Below are positions 15,340-27,337 of a stretch of 64,000 bases of DNA, piece by piece. Under the pieces are notes generated by a model that was not told where the DNA came from, ran no database searches, and saw nothing but the letters and a program-made list of their open reading frames with translations. The DNA comes from Truepera sp. (GTDB lineage Bacteria > Deinococcota > Deinococci > Deinococcales > Trueperaceae): assembly GCA_032027045.1 (NCBI GenBank), contig JAVSMU010000001.1, positions 746,599 through 810,598 on the forward strand. The letters run 5' to 3'. Position 1 is the first letter of the stretch; the number at the start of each line of letters is the position of its first letter. A program made the position numbers and the translations under genes.

Positions 15340-18069
15340 ATGACCAGCAATCAGGCCAACTCGTTCGGCGCCAAGTCGACGCTCGACACGGGCTCCGGCG
15401 AAGCCTACTACTACCGCCTCGCCGCCCTGCAGGAGCAGGGCCTGGGCAGCGTGGACAAGATGCCTTTCTCGATCAAGGTCCTGCTCGAATCGCTGCTGAG
15501 GAACGAGGACGGCTTCCTCGTGACGCGCGCGGACATCGAGCGACTGGCCGGCTACGATCCGAAGAAGCGGTACGAAGACGAGATCCCGTTCATGCCGTCA
15601 CGGGTGATCCTGCAGGACTTCACCGGCGTGCCCGCCGTCGTCGACCTAGCGGCCCTGCGCAGCGCCATGCACCGCCTGGGCGGCGACCCGGAGAAGATCA
15701 ACCCGCAGGTGCCCGTCGACCTGGTGATCGATCACTCCGTGCAGGTCGACGAGTACGACAACCCGCTCGCGCTGCTGAAGAACTCCAAGATCGAGTTCGA
15801 ACGCAACCGCGAACGCTACGAGTTCCTGCGCTGGGGCCAGTCGGCCTTCGACAACTTCAACGTCGTGCCGCCCGCATCCGGCATCGTCCACCAGGTGAAC
15901 CTCGAGTACCTGGCTCGGGGCGTGCAGCACAAACCCCACGGCGACAAGGAAGTCGTGTTCCCCGACTCGCTCGTCGGCACCGACAGCCACACGACCATGA
16001 TCAACGGCCTCGGCGTCCTCGGCTGGGGCGTCGGTGGCATCGAGGCCGAGGCGGTCATGCTCGGCCAGCCCTACTACATGGTCATCCCACAGGTCGTCGG
16101 CTTCAGGCTCAAGGGCAAGTTGCCCGAGGGCGCCACGGCCACCGACCTCGTGCTCGTGGTCACCGAGCAACTGCGAAAGCACGGCGTCGTCGGCAAGTTC
16201 GTCGAGTTCTTCGGCCCGGGCATGGCCACCATGACCGTTCCCGACCGCGCCACCCTCGGCAACATGGCGCCCGAGTACGGCGCCACGGTGGGCTTCTTCC
16301 CGGTCGACGCCGAAACGCTGCGCTACATGCGCCAGACCGGGCGGCTGCCCGACGAGGTCGAGGCCCTGGAGCGCTATTGCCGGGCGAACGGGATGTTCCA
16401 CGAGGCCGGCTTGACGGAGCCGGAGTTCAGCGAGGTGTTGGAGCTCGACCTCGGCACCGTCGTCCCCAGCGTGGCAGGGCCGAAGCGCCCGCAGGACCGC
16501 ATCGCGCTCACGGACATGCAGCCGGAGTTCAGGGAGAACCTGCGCCGCCCCATCGAGAAGCGGGGGTTCGCGCTTTCGGACGAGGACCTCGCGCGGACCG
16601 GCCACCTCTCGTTCCGGGGCGTGGAGAAGGACCTCACCCACGGCGACATCGTCATCGCGGCCATAACGTCGTGCACCAACACGAGCAACCCGTCGGTGAT
16701 GCTGGCCGCCGGCCTGGTGGCCAAGAAGGCCGCCGAGCGCGGCATGCGCGCCAAGCCATGGGTGAAGACGAGCCTGGCACCCGGTTCCAAGGTCGTGACC
16801 GAGTACCTACGCGACACCGGCCTCCTGCCGTACCTCGAGCAGGTCGGCTTCTACGTCGTGGGCTACGGCTGCACCACTTGTATCGGCAACTCCGGGCCCC
16901 TGCCCCCCGCGGTCTCCAAGGCCGTCAACGAGGGCGACATCGTCGCCGTGTCGGTGCTCAGCGGGAACCGCAACTTCGAGGGCCGCATCAACCCCGACGT
17001 GAAGGCCAACTACCTGGCCAGCCCACCGCTGGTGGTCGCCTACTCGTTGGTCGGCAGCGTTGACCACGACATCGTCAACGAGCCGTTGGGTGAGGACCAG
17101 GACGGCAACCCCGTCTACCTCCGCGACCTGTGGCCAACCTACGAAGACGTGACGGAGCTGCTCGAGGCCGCCATGAACCCGGAGACGTTCAAGCGCATGT
17201 ACGACGGCATCGAGCGGTCCAACGAGGCGTGGAACGCCATCCCCGTGAAGGGCGGCCAGCTCTTCGACTGGGACGACGCCTCCACCTACATCCAGGAACC
17301 GCCCTTCTTCATCGACATGCCGGAAGAGCCGGCCGCGATAGCCCCGATCGAGGGGGCGCGCGCGCTCGTCATGGTCGGCGACTCGGTCACCACCGATCAC
17401 ATCTCACCGGCCGGTTCCATCGCGCTCAACAGCCCCGCGGGCCAGTTCCTCATCGACAGCGGCGTGGCCAAGGCCGACTTCAACTCCTACGGCTCGCGCC
17501 GTGGCAACGACCGCGTCATGACGCGCGGCACCTTCGCCAACATCAGGCTGAAGAACCAGCTCGCGCCCGGTACCGAAGGCGGTTACACCACCGACTTCAC
17601 TAGCGGCGAGGTCACCAGCATCTACGAGGCGGGTCTCAACTACGCCGCCAAGGAGGTGCCCACCATCGTGATGGCCGGGAACGACTACGGCATGGGATCG
17701 AGCCGCGACTGGGCGGCCAAGGGCACGTACCTCCTCGGCGTCAAGGCAGTGATCGCCAAGAGCTACGAGCGCATCCACCGTTCGAACCTGGTGGGCATGG
17801 GCGTGTTGCCGCTGCAGTTCCTCGCCAAGGACGACCCCACCAGCCTCGGGCTCGACGGCACCGAGACCTTCGACATCCAGGTCGACGAGAACGTGACGCC
17901 CCGCCAGCGCCTGGCAGTCACGGCCACGAAGGGGGACGGTAGCCGGGTCCAGTTCGAGGTGGCCTGCCGCCTCGACACCCCCGTCGAGTTGGAGTACTAC
18001 CGCAACGGCGGCATCCTCCACACGGTGTTGCGCAACCTGCATAAGGCCACGGCAGGGGCCGAGGCCTGA
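15340..18069 (+). CDS. acnA: Aconitate hydratase A (AcnA/IRP-type)
   Basis: 909 residues. [4Fe-4S] ligands lie in TSCTNTSNP and [12 protein letters not shown], with the swivel-domain [16 protein letters not shown]. AcnA interconverts citrate and isocitrate in the TCA cycle, and IRP-type members may also bind mRNA when the cluster is lost. The ATG at 15340 has AAGGAG at 15325-15330; the longer frame from 14938 reads through the divergent regulator and is not real. Codon use and length are typical. Transcription probably starts in the 107-bp gap shared with the HTH regulator. Confidence 0.96.
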   Translation: MTSNQANSFGAKSTLDTGSGEAYYYRLAALQEQGLGSVDKMPFSIKVLLESLLRNEDGFLVTRADIERLAGYDPKKRYEDEIPFMPSRVILQDFTGVPAVVDLAALRSAMHRLGGDPEKINPQVPVDLVIDHSVQVDEYDNPLALLKNSKIEFERNRERYEFLRWGQSAFDNFNVVPPASGIVHQVNLEYLARGVQHKPHGDKEVVFPDSLVGTDSHTTMINGLGVLGWGVGGIEAEAVMLGQPYYMVIPQVVGFRLKGKLPEGATATDLVLVVTEQLRKHGVVGKFVEFFGPGMATMTVPDRATLGNMAPEYGATVGFFPVDAETLRYMRQTGRLPDEVEALERYCRANGMFHEAGLTEPEFSEVLELDLGTVVPSVAGPKRPQDRIALTDMQPEFRENLRRPIEKRGFALSDEDLARTGHLSFRGVEKDLTHGDIVIAAITSCTNTSNPSVMLAAGLVAKKAAERGMRAKPWVKTSLAPGSKVVTEYLRDTGLLPYLEQVGFYVVGYGCTTCIGNSGPLPPAVSKAVNEGDIVAVSVLSGNRNFEGRINPDVKANYLASPPLVVAYSLVGSVDHDIVNEPLGEDQDGNPVYLRDLWPTYEDVTELLEAAMNPETFKRMYDGIERSNEAWNAIPVKGGQLFDWDDASTYIQEPPFFIDMPEEPAAIAPIEGARALVMVGDSVTTDHISPAGSIALNSPAGQFLIDSGVAKADFNSYGSRRGNDRVMTRGTFANIRLKNQLAPGTEGGYTTDFTSGEVTSIYEAGLNYAAKEVPTIVMAGNDYGMGSSRDWAAKGTYLLGVKAVIAKSYERIHRSNLVGMGVLPLQFLAKDDPTSLGLDGTETFDIQVDENVTPRQRLAVTATKGDGSRVQFEVACRLDTPVELEYYRNGGILHTVLRNLHKATAGAEA

Positions 18070-18117
18070 CCCAGGGGCCCCACTGGCCTCCTCGCCTACC
18101 CATCCGCGCATGCCCGT

Positions 18118-18123
18118 TATACT
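18118..18123 (+). promoter_or_regulatory. -10 box (leaderless start of the 139-aa gene)
   Basis: TATACT, 6 nt before the ATG at 18130, no SD. This is the closest match to TATAAT among the leaderless boxes here. Confidence 0.55.
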
Positions 18124-18129
18124 CCTGGC

Positions 18130-18549
18130 ATGCGCGGTTTCATCGGGTTCTTGGTAATAGTCGCCATCGTGTTCTTCGCCGTGGGCGAGACGCGCGGCTG
18201 GTACTTGGGCATCCCAGGCCAGACACCCATATTGGTCTACAAGAAGGACTTCACGTCGACCACCACCCGCAGGACCATGCAACGGACCGACATGCCGGTA
18301 CGCTTCACGGGCGACGTGCGCAACGGCACCGTCAAGGTCGAGGTGCATTACCAGCGGCCGAGCAGCTTCCAGACGAACACCCCTGCCGGCCAGGACTCCA
18401 GGATCTTCGAGGGCACGTACGTCAAGGGCCAGCGGGTAGCCCTCGACCGGATCTTCGAGAACGGCGGAGGCGTCTACACGGTGAAGGTCACGTACCAAGA
18501 CGCCACCGGCATCTTCAACCTGAAACTCCCGGGGGGCCCGGACCTCTAG
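18130..18549 (+). CDS. Membrane-anchored beta-rich protein, unknown
   Basis: 139 residues: an N-terminal membrane anchor (about 1-20, MRGFIGFLVIVAIVFFAV) followed by a predicted exported beta-sandwich with alternating hydrophobics (VRFTGDVRNGTVKVEVHY, GGGVYTVKVTYQD). I recognise no family. The stop codon TAG shares the palindrome CTAG with the stop of the convergent SDR gene, so the two genes overlap by 4 bp tail to tail. Confidence 0.7.
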   Translation: MRGFIGFLVIVAIVFFAVGETRGWYLGIPGQTPILVYKKDFTSTTTRRTMQRTDMPVRFTGDVRNGTVKVEVHYQRPSSFQTNTPAGQDSRIFEGTYVKGQRVALDRIFENGGGVYTVKVTYQDATGIFNLKLPGGPDL

Positions 18550-19394
18550 CCGCGCTTCCTGGCGGCTTCCAGGGCGTCCCACTGCTCGGGGGTCACCGCG
18601 TCCAGCAGGTTGAACTCGCCGGCGTTGAAGGCGCTCTCACCGCCGTCGATGTAGATGAGGTCGCCGCTGATGAACCCCGCCTCGTCCGACAGCAGGTAAC
18701 TGGCCAGGTTCGCCAGCTCCAGGTGATCACCCACGCGGCCCAGCGGCACGCGGCTCTCGAAGAGCCGCTCGATCTCCTTGGTGGGTAGCAGGCGGCTCCA
18801 GGCGCCCGGCGTAGGGAAGGGGCCCGGGGCTACGGCGTTGAGCCTGATGCCGTACTTGCCCCACTCGCCGGCGAGGGAGCGCGTGAGGGAAACGACGCCG
18901 GCCTTGGCCACCGCCGAAGGCGCCACGTAGCCGGAGCCGTGTTCGGCGTAGGTGGCGGCGATCGAGAGCACGACGCCCTTGGTGCCCTCGGCGATCCAGC
19001 GCTTGCCCAACTCCAGGGTGGCGTAGACGGTGCCGTGCAAGACGATGTTGAGTACGGCGTCGAACGCCCGATGCGACAGCCTCTCGGTGGGCGAGATGAA
19101 GTTGCCCGCCGCGTTGTTCACGAGCGCGTCGACCTTGCCGAAGCGCGCGTACGCCTGGTCCAGGGCCGCCGTCACGGCTTCCGGGTCGCGCACGTCGAGG
19201 GCGACCGGCAACACCTGGCGACCCGTTTCGGCCTCGAGCGCCGCGGCCTGCTCCTGGAGGAGTTCGAAGCGCCTGCTCGCGATGACGGCGTTGGCTCCCA
19301 GCTCCAGGAACCTGCGCGTCATGGAGAGCCCCAGGCCGCTCCCGCCCCCGGTGACGAAGACGACCTTGTCTAGCAACAGATCGGTTCTGAACAT
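18546..19394 (-). CDS. SDR oxidoreductase, 2,4-dienoyl-CoA reductase-like
   Basis: 282 residues from the ATG at 19394. NAD(P) motif TGGGSGLGL, NNAAGNFISPTE and APGPFPTPGAW match the DECR-type SDR group. The catalytic lysine is in AVAKAGVVSLTRSLAGEWG, and the canonical YxxxK tyrosine is replaced (SxxxK), as in 2,4-dienoyl-CoA reductases. It would reduce dienoyl-CoA intermediates in fatty acid degradation, but no beta-oxidation genes are adjacent. An ATG at 19409 is an alternative start. Confidence 0.88.
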   Translation of the reverse strand: MFRTDLLLDKVVFVTGGGSGLGLSMTRRFLELGANAVIASRRFELLQEQAAALEAETGRQVLPVALDVRDPEAVTAALDQAYARFGKVDALVNNAAGNFISPTERLSHRAFDAVLNIVLHGTVYATLELGKRWIAEGTKGVVLSIAATYAEHGSGYVAPSAVAKAGVVSLTRSLAGEWGKYGIRLNAVAPGPFPTPGAWSRLLPTKEIERLFESRVPLGRVGDHLELANLASYLLSDEAGFISGDLIYIDGGESAFNAGEFNLLDAVTPEQWDALEAARKRG

Positions 19395-19474
19395 GACCCA
19401 TAGTCGCATGGGCCGCGCACGCTGTGGAGTACTTCTGGCGAGCCCGGCTACTCCAAGGTCATACTTGACCAGCG

Positions 19475-20614
19475 ATGTGTTTCCGCCTTCCACCCGCGAA
19501 CCGCGTGGCCCTCTTGGTAGCACTGATAACCCTCGTCAGCTCGCTGCAGTCGGCAGCCGCTCAGACGTACTTCGCCGCGCCCACCCCGGTGCGGGTCCTG
19601 CTCGCGGTGGTGCCCTTCGTCGACGTGGAGGCCACGGGCGCCCACCACGGCGCGGTCGGCAACCAGCGCTTCTCCACCCGGACCGGCCTCAGCTGGCCCG
19701 TTACTGCCAGTGAGGGCATGCTGTACGTGGACGGTCACGAGTTGGCCGAGACGCTGACCATCGCGGCCGACGCCGGCACGCTGGGGGTCCTGGGACGGCA
19801 CTACCGCGGCGCCATCCGCCTGAGCGCCGTGGGCGAGCAGGTGGAGGTCGTCAACGTGCTCGACCTGGAGTCGTACCTGAGGGGCGTCGTGCCCTCGGAG
19901 ATGGCGGCGTCGTGGCCCATGGAGGCCCTCAAGGCGCAGGCGGTGGCCGCGCGCTCGTACACCCTGGTGTCGCTTGACGCGTCCGCTCGTTACGACCTCT
20001 GCGCCACGGTGGACTGCCAGGTATACCGCGGGGTGGAGGCCGAACAGCCGCGCAGCGACGCCGCCATCGCGGCGACTGCCGGCGTCGTCGTCACCTACGG
20101 CGGCCTGACCGCGCGCACCTACTACCACTCCGACTCGGGGGGAACCGTGGCGTCCAGCCGCGAGGTCTGGGGCTCGAGCATCCCGTACCTGGTAGCCCTG
20201 CAGGACGTGCCGTCGTCCACTCCCCACCGGGCGTGGACGACGAGGCTCGATGCGGGTACCCTCACGGCCAGCCTCGACGCCGCCGGCCTCGGCGTGGGCA
20301 CGGTCGGCTCGTTGCGCGTGGTCGCGATCAGCGAGTCGGGGCGAGTCGCCGAACTGGAGGTCTCGGGCAGCGCCGGGTCGCGCGTCCTGCGGGGCCGGCA
20401 ACTGAACTCGCTCGCGCGCGGCTGGGGCCTCAAGTCCATGCGCTTCTCCGTGCAGGGCGGTCTGACGGTGCGTGGAGACGGCTGGGGCCACGGGGTGGGC
20501 ATGAGCCAGTACGGCGCCAGGGCACTGGCGCTCGCCGGCTACGACTACGGTCGGATCCTAGGCTACTACTACCCGAGAACGTCTCTCACGCGCTTCGTTG
20601 CCGGCGCGCCGTAA
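19475..20614 (+). CDS. Exported SpoIID/LytB-domain protein
   Basis: 379 residues with a signal peptide (cleavage near residue 30, after QSAAAQ). The SpoIID domain follows: EVVNVLDLESYLRGVVPSEM, SWPMEALKAQAVAARSYTL, CQVYRGVEAE and, near the C-terminus, GDGWGHGVGMSQYGA with YYYPRT. SpoIID is a lytic transglycosylase acting on denuded glycan strands in spore-formers; homologues in non-sporulating bacteria probably remodel peptidoglycan in the envelope. No other sporulation stage II genes are present. A CATACT box lies 9 nt upstream of the ATG. Confidence 0.92.
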   Translation: MCFRLPPANRVALLVALITLVSSLQSAAAQTYFAAPTPVRVLLAVVPFVDVEATGAHHGAVGNQRFSTRTGLSWPVTASEGMLYVDGHELAETLTIAADAGTLGVLGRHYRGAIRLSAVGEQVEVVNVLDLESYLRGVVPSEMAASWPMEALKAQAVAARSYTLVSLDASARYDLCATVDCQVYRGVEAEQPRSDAAIAATAGVVVTYGGLTARTYYHSDSGGTVASSREVWGSSIPYLVALQDVPSSTPHRAWTTRLDAGTLTASLDAAGLGVGTVGSLRVVAISESGRVAELEVSGSAGSRVLRGRQLNSLARGWGLKSMRFSVQGGLTVRGDGWGHGVGMSQYGARALALAGYDYGRILGYYYPRTSLTRFVAGAP

Positions 20615-20644
20615 GGGTCGGGCTCGATCCGGGGCGCTACGCTC

Positions 20645-20923
20645 TCAGCCGCGCGCCAGCTTGATGACGGTGAGCAACTCTTCTACGTCCTGCTCGCCCT
20701 GCGCCAGCGCCGACCGGCACTCGGTCAGGTAGTTCGCGAGTATCTCGTCCCCGGCAGCGTCGAGGGCCTTGCGCGTGCCCGCCACCAGCGTCAGCACCTC
20801 GCGGCAAGGTCGCTCCTCCTCGATCATGCGCTGTAAGCCACGCACCTGGCCCTCCAGGCGCTTGAGGCGATTCACGATCTTGCGACGCGCCTCGAGTGCG
20901 TTGGGTTCTATCGACGTCGGCAC
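20645..20923 (-). CDS. CsoR/RcnR-family transcriptional repressor (His ligand replaced)
   Basis: 92 residues, all-helical DUF156 family. The first metal/thiol cysteine is C40 (EERPCREVL) and the second is C69 (YLTECRSAL), but the histidine normally four residues before the second cysteine is Tyr65. Copper CsoR needs Cys-His-Cys, so a thiol/persulfide (CstR-like) or other signal is more likely. It should repress its own promoter: a G/C-tract palindrome overlaps the -10/SD region. GTG start with GGAGG 5 nt upstream. No metal exporter or sulfur-transfer gene is adjacent. Confidence 0.88.
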   Translation of the reverse strand: MPTSIEPNALEARRKIVNRLKRLEGQVRGLQRMIEEERPCREVLTLVAGTRKALDAAGDEILANYLTECRSALAQGEQDVEELLTVIKLARG

Positions 20924-20934
20924 CGCTCCTCCTT

Positions 20935-20954
20935 TACCCCCGGGGAGTATCGTA
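20935..20954 (-). promoter_or_regulatory. CsoR-type operator overlapping the repressor's -10
   Basis: On the plus strand TACCCCCGGGGAGTAT (20935-20950) is a near-palindrome of the TAC-C-tract-G-tract-GTA form bound by CsoR/RcnR/CstR proteins. The minus-strand TACGAT (20949-20954) is a plausible -10, so a bound repressor would block initiation at about 20942. This predicts autoregulation. Confidence 0.6.
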
Positions 20955-21003
20955 CCGCCCCGGAGCCGGGGGCGCCGTCCGCCGGACAGCTCCTCACAAC
21001 TGG

Positions 21004-21009
21004 TAGCCT
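21004..21009 (+). promoter_or_regulatory. Extended -10 upstream of a mini-ORF and rsmI
   Basis: TGGTAGCCT, 6 nt before the ATG at 21016 that opens a six-codon frame. It is positioned like the leaderless boxes elsewhere in the window. Confidence 0.4.
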
Positions 21010-21015
21010 CTAAGG

Positions 21016-21036
21016 ATGCTTGGCGGGACCCGGTGA
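21016..21036 (+). CDS. Possible six-residue leader peptide
   Basis: ATG followed by five codons (MLGGTR) and TGA. The TGA overlaps the GTG of the next gene as GTGA, and the ATG lies 6 nt after an extended -10. The following 66-aa gene lacks its own SD, so reinitiation after this mini-ORF is a possible start mechanism. Too short for any coding statistics. Confidence 0.25.
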   Translation: MLGGTR

Positions 21037-21233
21037 ACTACGCCGCCCTCCTTGGGCTTCTGGCTGCGGTCACGTTCACGCTGCCGCTCCTCGCGCGCTT
21101 GGCCGAGTCGCTGGGCCTGCACCGCAGTGCCGGTGTGGGGGTGAGCCTGGCCATCGCCTTGGCGGTAGCCTTGGGCTGGTTCGTGCGCGCCAGGGCGGCA
21201 GCGCGCAAACGCCCGGGCAGCCAGGACCCGTGA
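21033..21233 (+). CDS. 66-aa two-helix membrane protein
   Basis: GTG start; two hydrophobic helices (about 3-20 and 31-50) joined by a short loop with LAESLGLHRS, and a basic tail. No recognised family. The stop overlaps the rsmI start (GTGA), so the two genes are probably translated together. Confidence 0.55.
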   Translation: MNYAALLGLLAAVTFTLPLLARLAESLGLHRSAGVGVSLAIALAVALGWFVRARAAARKRPGSQDP

Positions 21234-22075
21234 GCAGGGCCGCAGCGCACCTCACGCTCGTACCCACGCCCATCGGCAACCTGGGCGACATTACCTTCCG
21301 CGCCGTGGAGGCCCTGAAGGCGGCCGACGTCGTTGCCGCCGAGGACACGCGGCATAGCCGGGCGCTCTTGGAGCATTACGGCATCGGCACGCCCCTGACG
21401 CGGCTGGACGTGCACACCATCGCCGCCCGCGGCCCCGGCCTGCTGGAACGTCACGCCAACGTGGCATACGTGACCGACGCCGGCAGCCCCGGCATCTCCG
21501 ACCCAGGGGCGGAGCTGGTGCGCCTCGCCATCCAGTTGGGGCTGCGCGTCGAGGCGCTCCCGGGCCCCACCGCCGTGATACCCGCCGTCGTGCTCTCGGG
21601 GTTGCCGACGGCCAGGTTCACCTTCGAAGGGTTCCTGCCCCGCAAGGGCGGCGACCGCGACCGGCGGCTCCATGGGGTGGCCGCGTCGAGCGCCACTTCG
21701 GCGCTCTACGAGGCGCCAGGGCGCCTGAGCGCCACGCTTGCCGATCTCGTCCGGGCCTGCGGGGGCGACCGCGGGGCCAGCGTGAGCCGTGAGCTCAGCA
21801 AGCTTCACGAGGAGACCATCAGGGGCAACCTTGCCGAGTTGGAGGCCCACTTCCGTGCCCGCGACGTTAGGGGCGAGATCGTGATCGTGGTGGCGCCCGC
21901 TCCCGAGGCCGCGGCGGGTGACGGCGCCGGACCCAGGCGAACGGCCGAGGCACTGGCGGGCGCCGGAGTTCGCGGTAGGCTGTTGCGCGATGCGCTGATC
22001 GCCCTGGACGTGCCCAGGAACGAGGCGTACCGTCTGGCCCTGGAACACCCGGAGCGCCCCCTCACGGAGGAGTGA
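21230..22075 (+). CDS. rsmI: 16S rRNA 2'-O-methyltransferase (C1402)
   Basis: 281 residues of the tetrapyrrole methylase-fold family: LVPTPIGNLGDIT at the N-terminus, AEDTRHSRALL, SDAGSPGISDPGAEL-type loop (TDAGSPGISDPG), PGPTAVIPA and SRELSKLHEE. RsmI 2'-O-methylates C1402 in the 16S decoding centre using SAM. The GTG at 21230 overlaps the previous stop by 4 bp. Mfd follows after 45 bp. Confidence 0.95.
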   Translation: MSRAAAHLTLVPTPIGNLGDITFRAVEALKAADVVAAEDTRHSRALLEHYGIGTPLTRLDVHTIAARGPGLLERHANVAYVTDAGSPGISDPGAELVRLAIQLGLRVEALPGPTAVIPAVVLSGLPTARFTFEGFLPRKGGDRDRRLHGVAASSATSALYEAPGRLSATLADLVRACGGDRGASVSRELSKLHEETIRGNLAELEAHFRARDVRGEIVIVVAPAPEAAAGDGAGPRRTAEALAGAGVRGRLLRDALIALDVPRNEAYRLALEHPERPLTEE

Positions 22076-22120
22076 CGCTCGCGGGCGTTCGTGCGTGCCG
22101 CCCAACCGGAAGGTCGAAGC

Positions 22121-25222
<3,102 letters not shown>

Positions 25223-25296
25223 GCCTGCGTTCCGGGGCCGAATCGAGGGGGCCCGCCTACGACGCCCCGGGCTCACGACCGAAGCCGCGGATACGA

Positions 25297-25332
25297 AGTG
25301 GCGCCCCGCGGCCGAAGCTGCGGGGCGCCACT
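25297..25332. terminator. Strong hairpin between convergent mfd and the outer membrane protein gene
   Basis: Perfect 13-bp stem AGTGGCGCCCCGC / GCGGGGCGCCACT with a 10-nt loop. It sits between two convergent stop codons and can serve both directions; only a weak T-run (AGTTCTTA) follows on the plus strand. Confidence 0.7.
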
Positions 25333-25351
25333 AGTTCTTAGGGTCTAGCGC

Positions 25352-25810
25352 TTAGAAGTGGTAGTTGAAGCCGAGGCGGCCGGTGACGCCGAAGTTGAAG
25401 GTCGGGACGACGGCGATGGACGGACCTACTTCGAGGAACACGCCGCCTTCCGGCAGGCCGGCGCTGGCAAGGCTGAACTCGCCACCGACGAAGGTGTTGA
25501 TGCCGACTGCCACTCCGGAGCCGAGGCCGAGGCCAACGCCCCCGCCGACGTACACCTGAATGGGCGCGTCACCCATGTCGACCGCGAGGTCGTAGAGGAC
25601 GTCGGCGCCGATGGCGAAGCCACCCGTGCCGATGTAGTTGTAGCCCGCGTTGAGGCGGACGGCCAGGTTGGGCGCCACGTTGTCGATACCGAAGTGCAGC
25701 GCGGCACCTGGGTACCCGGCGCTGACGCCGGCCCACATACCACTCTGTGCGAATGCTGCACCCGCACCAAGGGTGGCTACAGCGATCAGGGTGACCAGAA
25801 ACTTGCGCAT
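25352..25810 (-). CDS. Small outer-membrane beta-barrel protein
   Basis: 152 residues. Signal peptide MRKFLVTLIAVATLGAG with cleavage after AFA (residue 21), then about eight amphipathic glycine-rich strands and a terminal aromatic strand ending GFNYHF, the type of C-terminus recognised by the BAM machinery. GGAGGG SD. It is the least ambiguous sign that the host is a diderm. Function (OmpA-like or OmpW-like) cannot be fixed from sequence. Confidence 0.82.
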   Translation of the reverse strand: MRKFLVTLIAVATLGAGAAFAQSGMWAGVSAGYPGAALHFGIDNVAPNLAVRLNAGYNYIGTGGFAIGADVLYDLAVDMGDAPIQVYVGGGVGLGLGSGVAVGINTFVGGEFSLASAGLPEGGVFLEVGPSIAVVPTFNFGVTGRLGFNYHF

Positions 25811-25865
25811 GCGAACCCTCCAAACCGATCTGAGAAGAGAAAGTAGTGTTCTCCTCGCCTGCCCG

Positions 25866-25894
25866 GTTATATCATGCCTCTGTAAAAGCAACAA
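25866..25894 (-). promoter_or_regulatory. Promoter of the outer membrane protein gene
   Basis: Minus strand -35 TTGTTG (25889-25894), 17-bp spacer, -10 TATAAC (25866-25871) with a TGA extension. It lies in an AT-rich island and leaves a leader of about 50 nt before the SD. Confidence 0.65.
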
Positions 25895-25957
25895 GTCAGG
25901 TGTTTCACTCTAATCCGATGGGAATCGGGGTTTCTCGGCGGCGTCTTCCTCCGCGGT

Positions 25958-26323
25958 TCATTCTTGCCCGTTGCCGCCCCCGAACCTTTCGCTCGCCCTA
26001 CGCCGAGCGTCCCGAACGAGGGGCGTGGCGCGGTTGCAGCGCGGCAGCGCACCACTGTGTGCGGCGCGGTAGTCGTCGAGCAGGCGCGCCTCCTCGGCCT
26101 GGGGCACGGCGCTGTAGGCGTAACGCCAGAAGCCCGCGTTCGTGGCCACGCAGCCGCCCTTCGCCAGGTGCTGCCGGATGCGGTTCGGGACGTCGACGGC
26201 CGACTGGCCGATGTAGATCACACTGCGCCGTTCGTCGGCGATCTCGTACACGCCCGGCATGGCGTCCCGCCCCCTGACCGGCGGTAACCGGTCGAGGGAG
26301 CGCCAGCGGGCGGCGATGGGCAC
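25958..26323 (-). CDS. Single-domain GIY-YIG nuclease-fold protein
   Basis: 121 residues. The fold signature is PGVYEIAD (GVY at 24-26) and VIYIGQS (YIG at 37-39), followed by the conserved arginine in NRIRQHL and a glutamate in PQAEEARLL. Stand-alone GIY-YIG proteins of this size may be DNA nucleases or degenerate binders; the role is unknown. GTG start with GGGAG about 5 nt upstream. It follows era by 14 bp in the same direction, so it is probably co-transcribed. Confidence 0.75.
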   Translation of the reverse strand: MPIAARWRSLDRLPPVRGRDAMPGVYEIADERRSVIYIGQSAVDVPNRIRQHLAKGGCVATNAGFWRYAYSAVPQAEEARLLDDYRAAHSGALPRCNRATPLVRDARRRASERFGGGNGQE

Positions 26324-26337
26324 TCGGTCTCCCTAGC

Positions 26338-27285
26338 TCACGGCTCGTAGCCGAGCTCGCGTAGGGCCTCGCGGTCCTCGCGCCACGAGGGCCGCACCAC
26401 CACCTCGAGGTCCAAGTAGATCTTCTCCTGCAAGAAGATCTCCAGCTGCTTTCGGGCCATCTTGCCGATCTCCTTGATCATGGCTCCGCCCTTGCCGATC
26501 ACCATGCGGCGGTGGCCTGTCTTCTCGACCCAGATCTCCGCCGTTAACACCAGCGGACGACCGTCCTCCGCGTCCTCCCACGACACGACCTGCACGGCAA
26601 CGCTGTAAGGGAGCTCCTCGCGCAGGTGGATCATGGCCGCCTCGCGGATGAGCTCGCCGGCCCACTGCTCGCGCGACTGGTCCGAGCGGACGTCGGTAGG
26701 GAAGTAGAAGGGGCCCTCCTGAAGGGTCTCCATGAGGTCGTCCCTGAGCGCGTAGACGGCTTGCGGGTCGTTCAGTGCCGACAGCGCCACGACGCGCTGG
26801 GCCTGCGGGGCGAGGTCGGAGTAGAGCTGCAGCGCCTCCTCCGGGTACTTGGCCGCATCGACCTTGTTGCCGACGACGATCAGGGGCGTCTCGTCCAGCG
26901 CGCTACCCAGCAGCCTGGCCACCGACTTGTCCTCTTCGGTGGGTGGGTGGCGCAGGTCCACGACCCACAGCACGGCGTCCACGTCGACCAGGGCGTCGCG
27001 AATCTCGCGACGCATCGCCTGGTCGAGGGCGCTGCCACCGCCCTTGTGGAAGCCAGGCGTGTCGACGAACACGAGCTGGCGGTCGTCCGCCGTGTAGATG
27101 CCGCGCACGCCGCGCCGCGTGGTCTGCGGTTTGGGGGTTATCGGGGCCACCTTCACGCCCAGCATGGTGTTGAGCAGCGTGGACTTGCCCACGTTCGGCT
27201 TGCCGACGATGACCACGAAGCCGCTCCTGGTCTGCGGGGCGTCGCCAGGCTGCGGGCCGGCGCCGTCTAAGGGTTCGTTGTTCAA
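26338..27285 (-). CDS. era: GTPase Era
   Basis: 315 residues. G1 GKPNVGKS (28-35), G2 TTRRG, G3 [10 protein letters not shown]4 GNKVD, then a C-terminal KH domain ([17 protein letters not shown]). Era binds the 3' end of 16S rRNA and helps assemble the 30S subunit. The start codon is TTG, with GAGAGGA upstream. Confidence 0.97.
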   Translation of the reverse strand: MNNEPLDGAGPQPGDAPQTRSGFVVIVGKPNVGKSTLLNTMLGVKVAPITPKPQTTRRGVRGIYTADDRQLVFVDTPGFHKGGGSALDQAMRREIRDALVDVDAVLWVVDLRHPPTEEDKSVARLLGSALDETPLIVVGNKVDAAKYPEEALQLYSDLAPQAQRVVALSALNDPQAVYALRDDLMETLQEGPFYFPTDVRSDQSREQWAGELIREAAMIHLREELPYSVAVQVVSWEDAEDGRPLVLTAEIWVEKTGHRRMVIGKGGAMIKEIGKMARKQLEIFLQEKIYLDLEVVVRPSWREDREALRELGYEP

Positions 27286-27337
27286 GCTCGTCGTCCTCTC
27301 GTGGCCGGTCCCGGCCCCTGGTCTAGATGCTAGTGCG

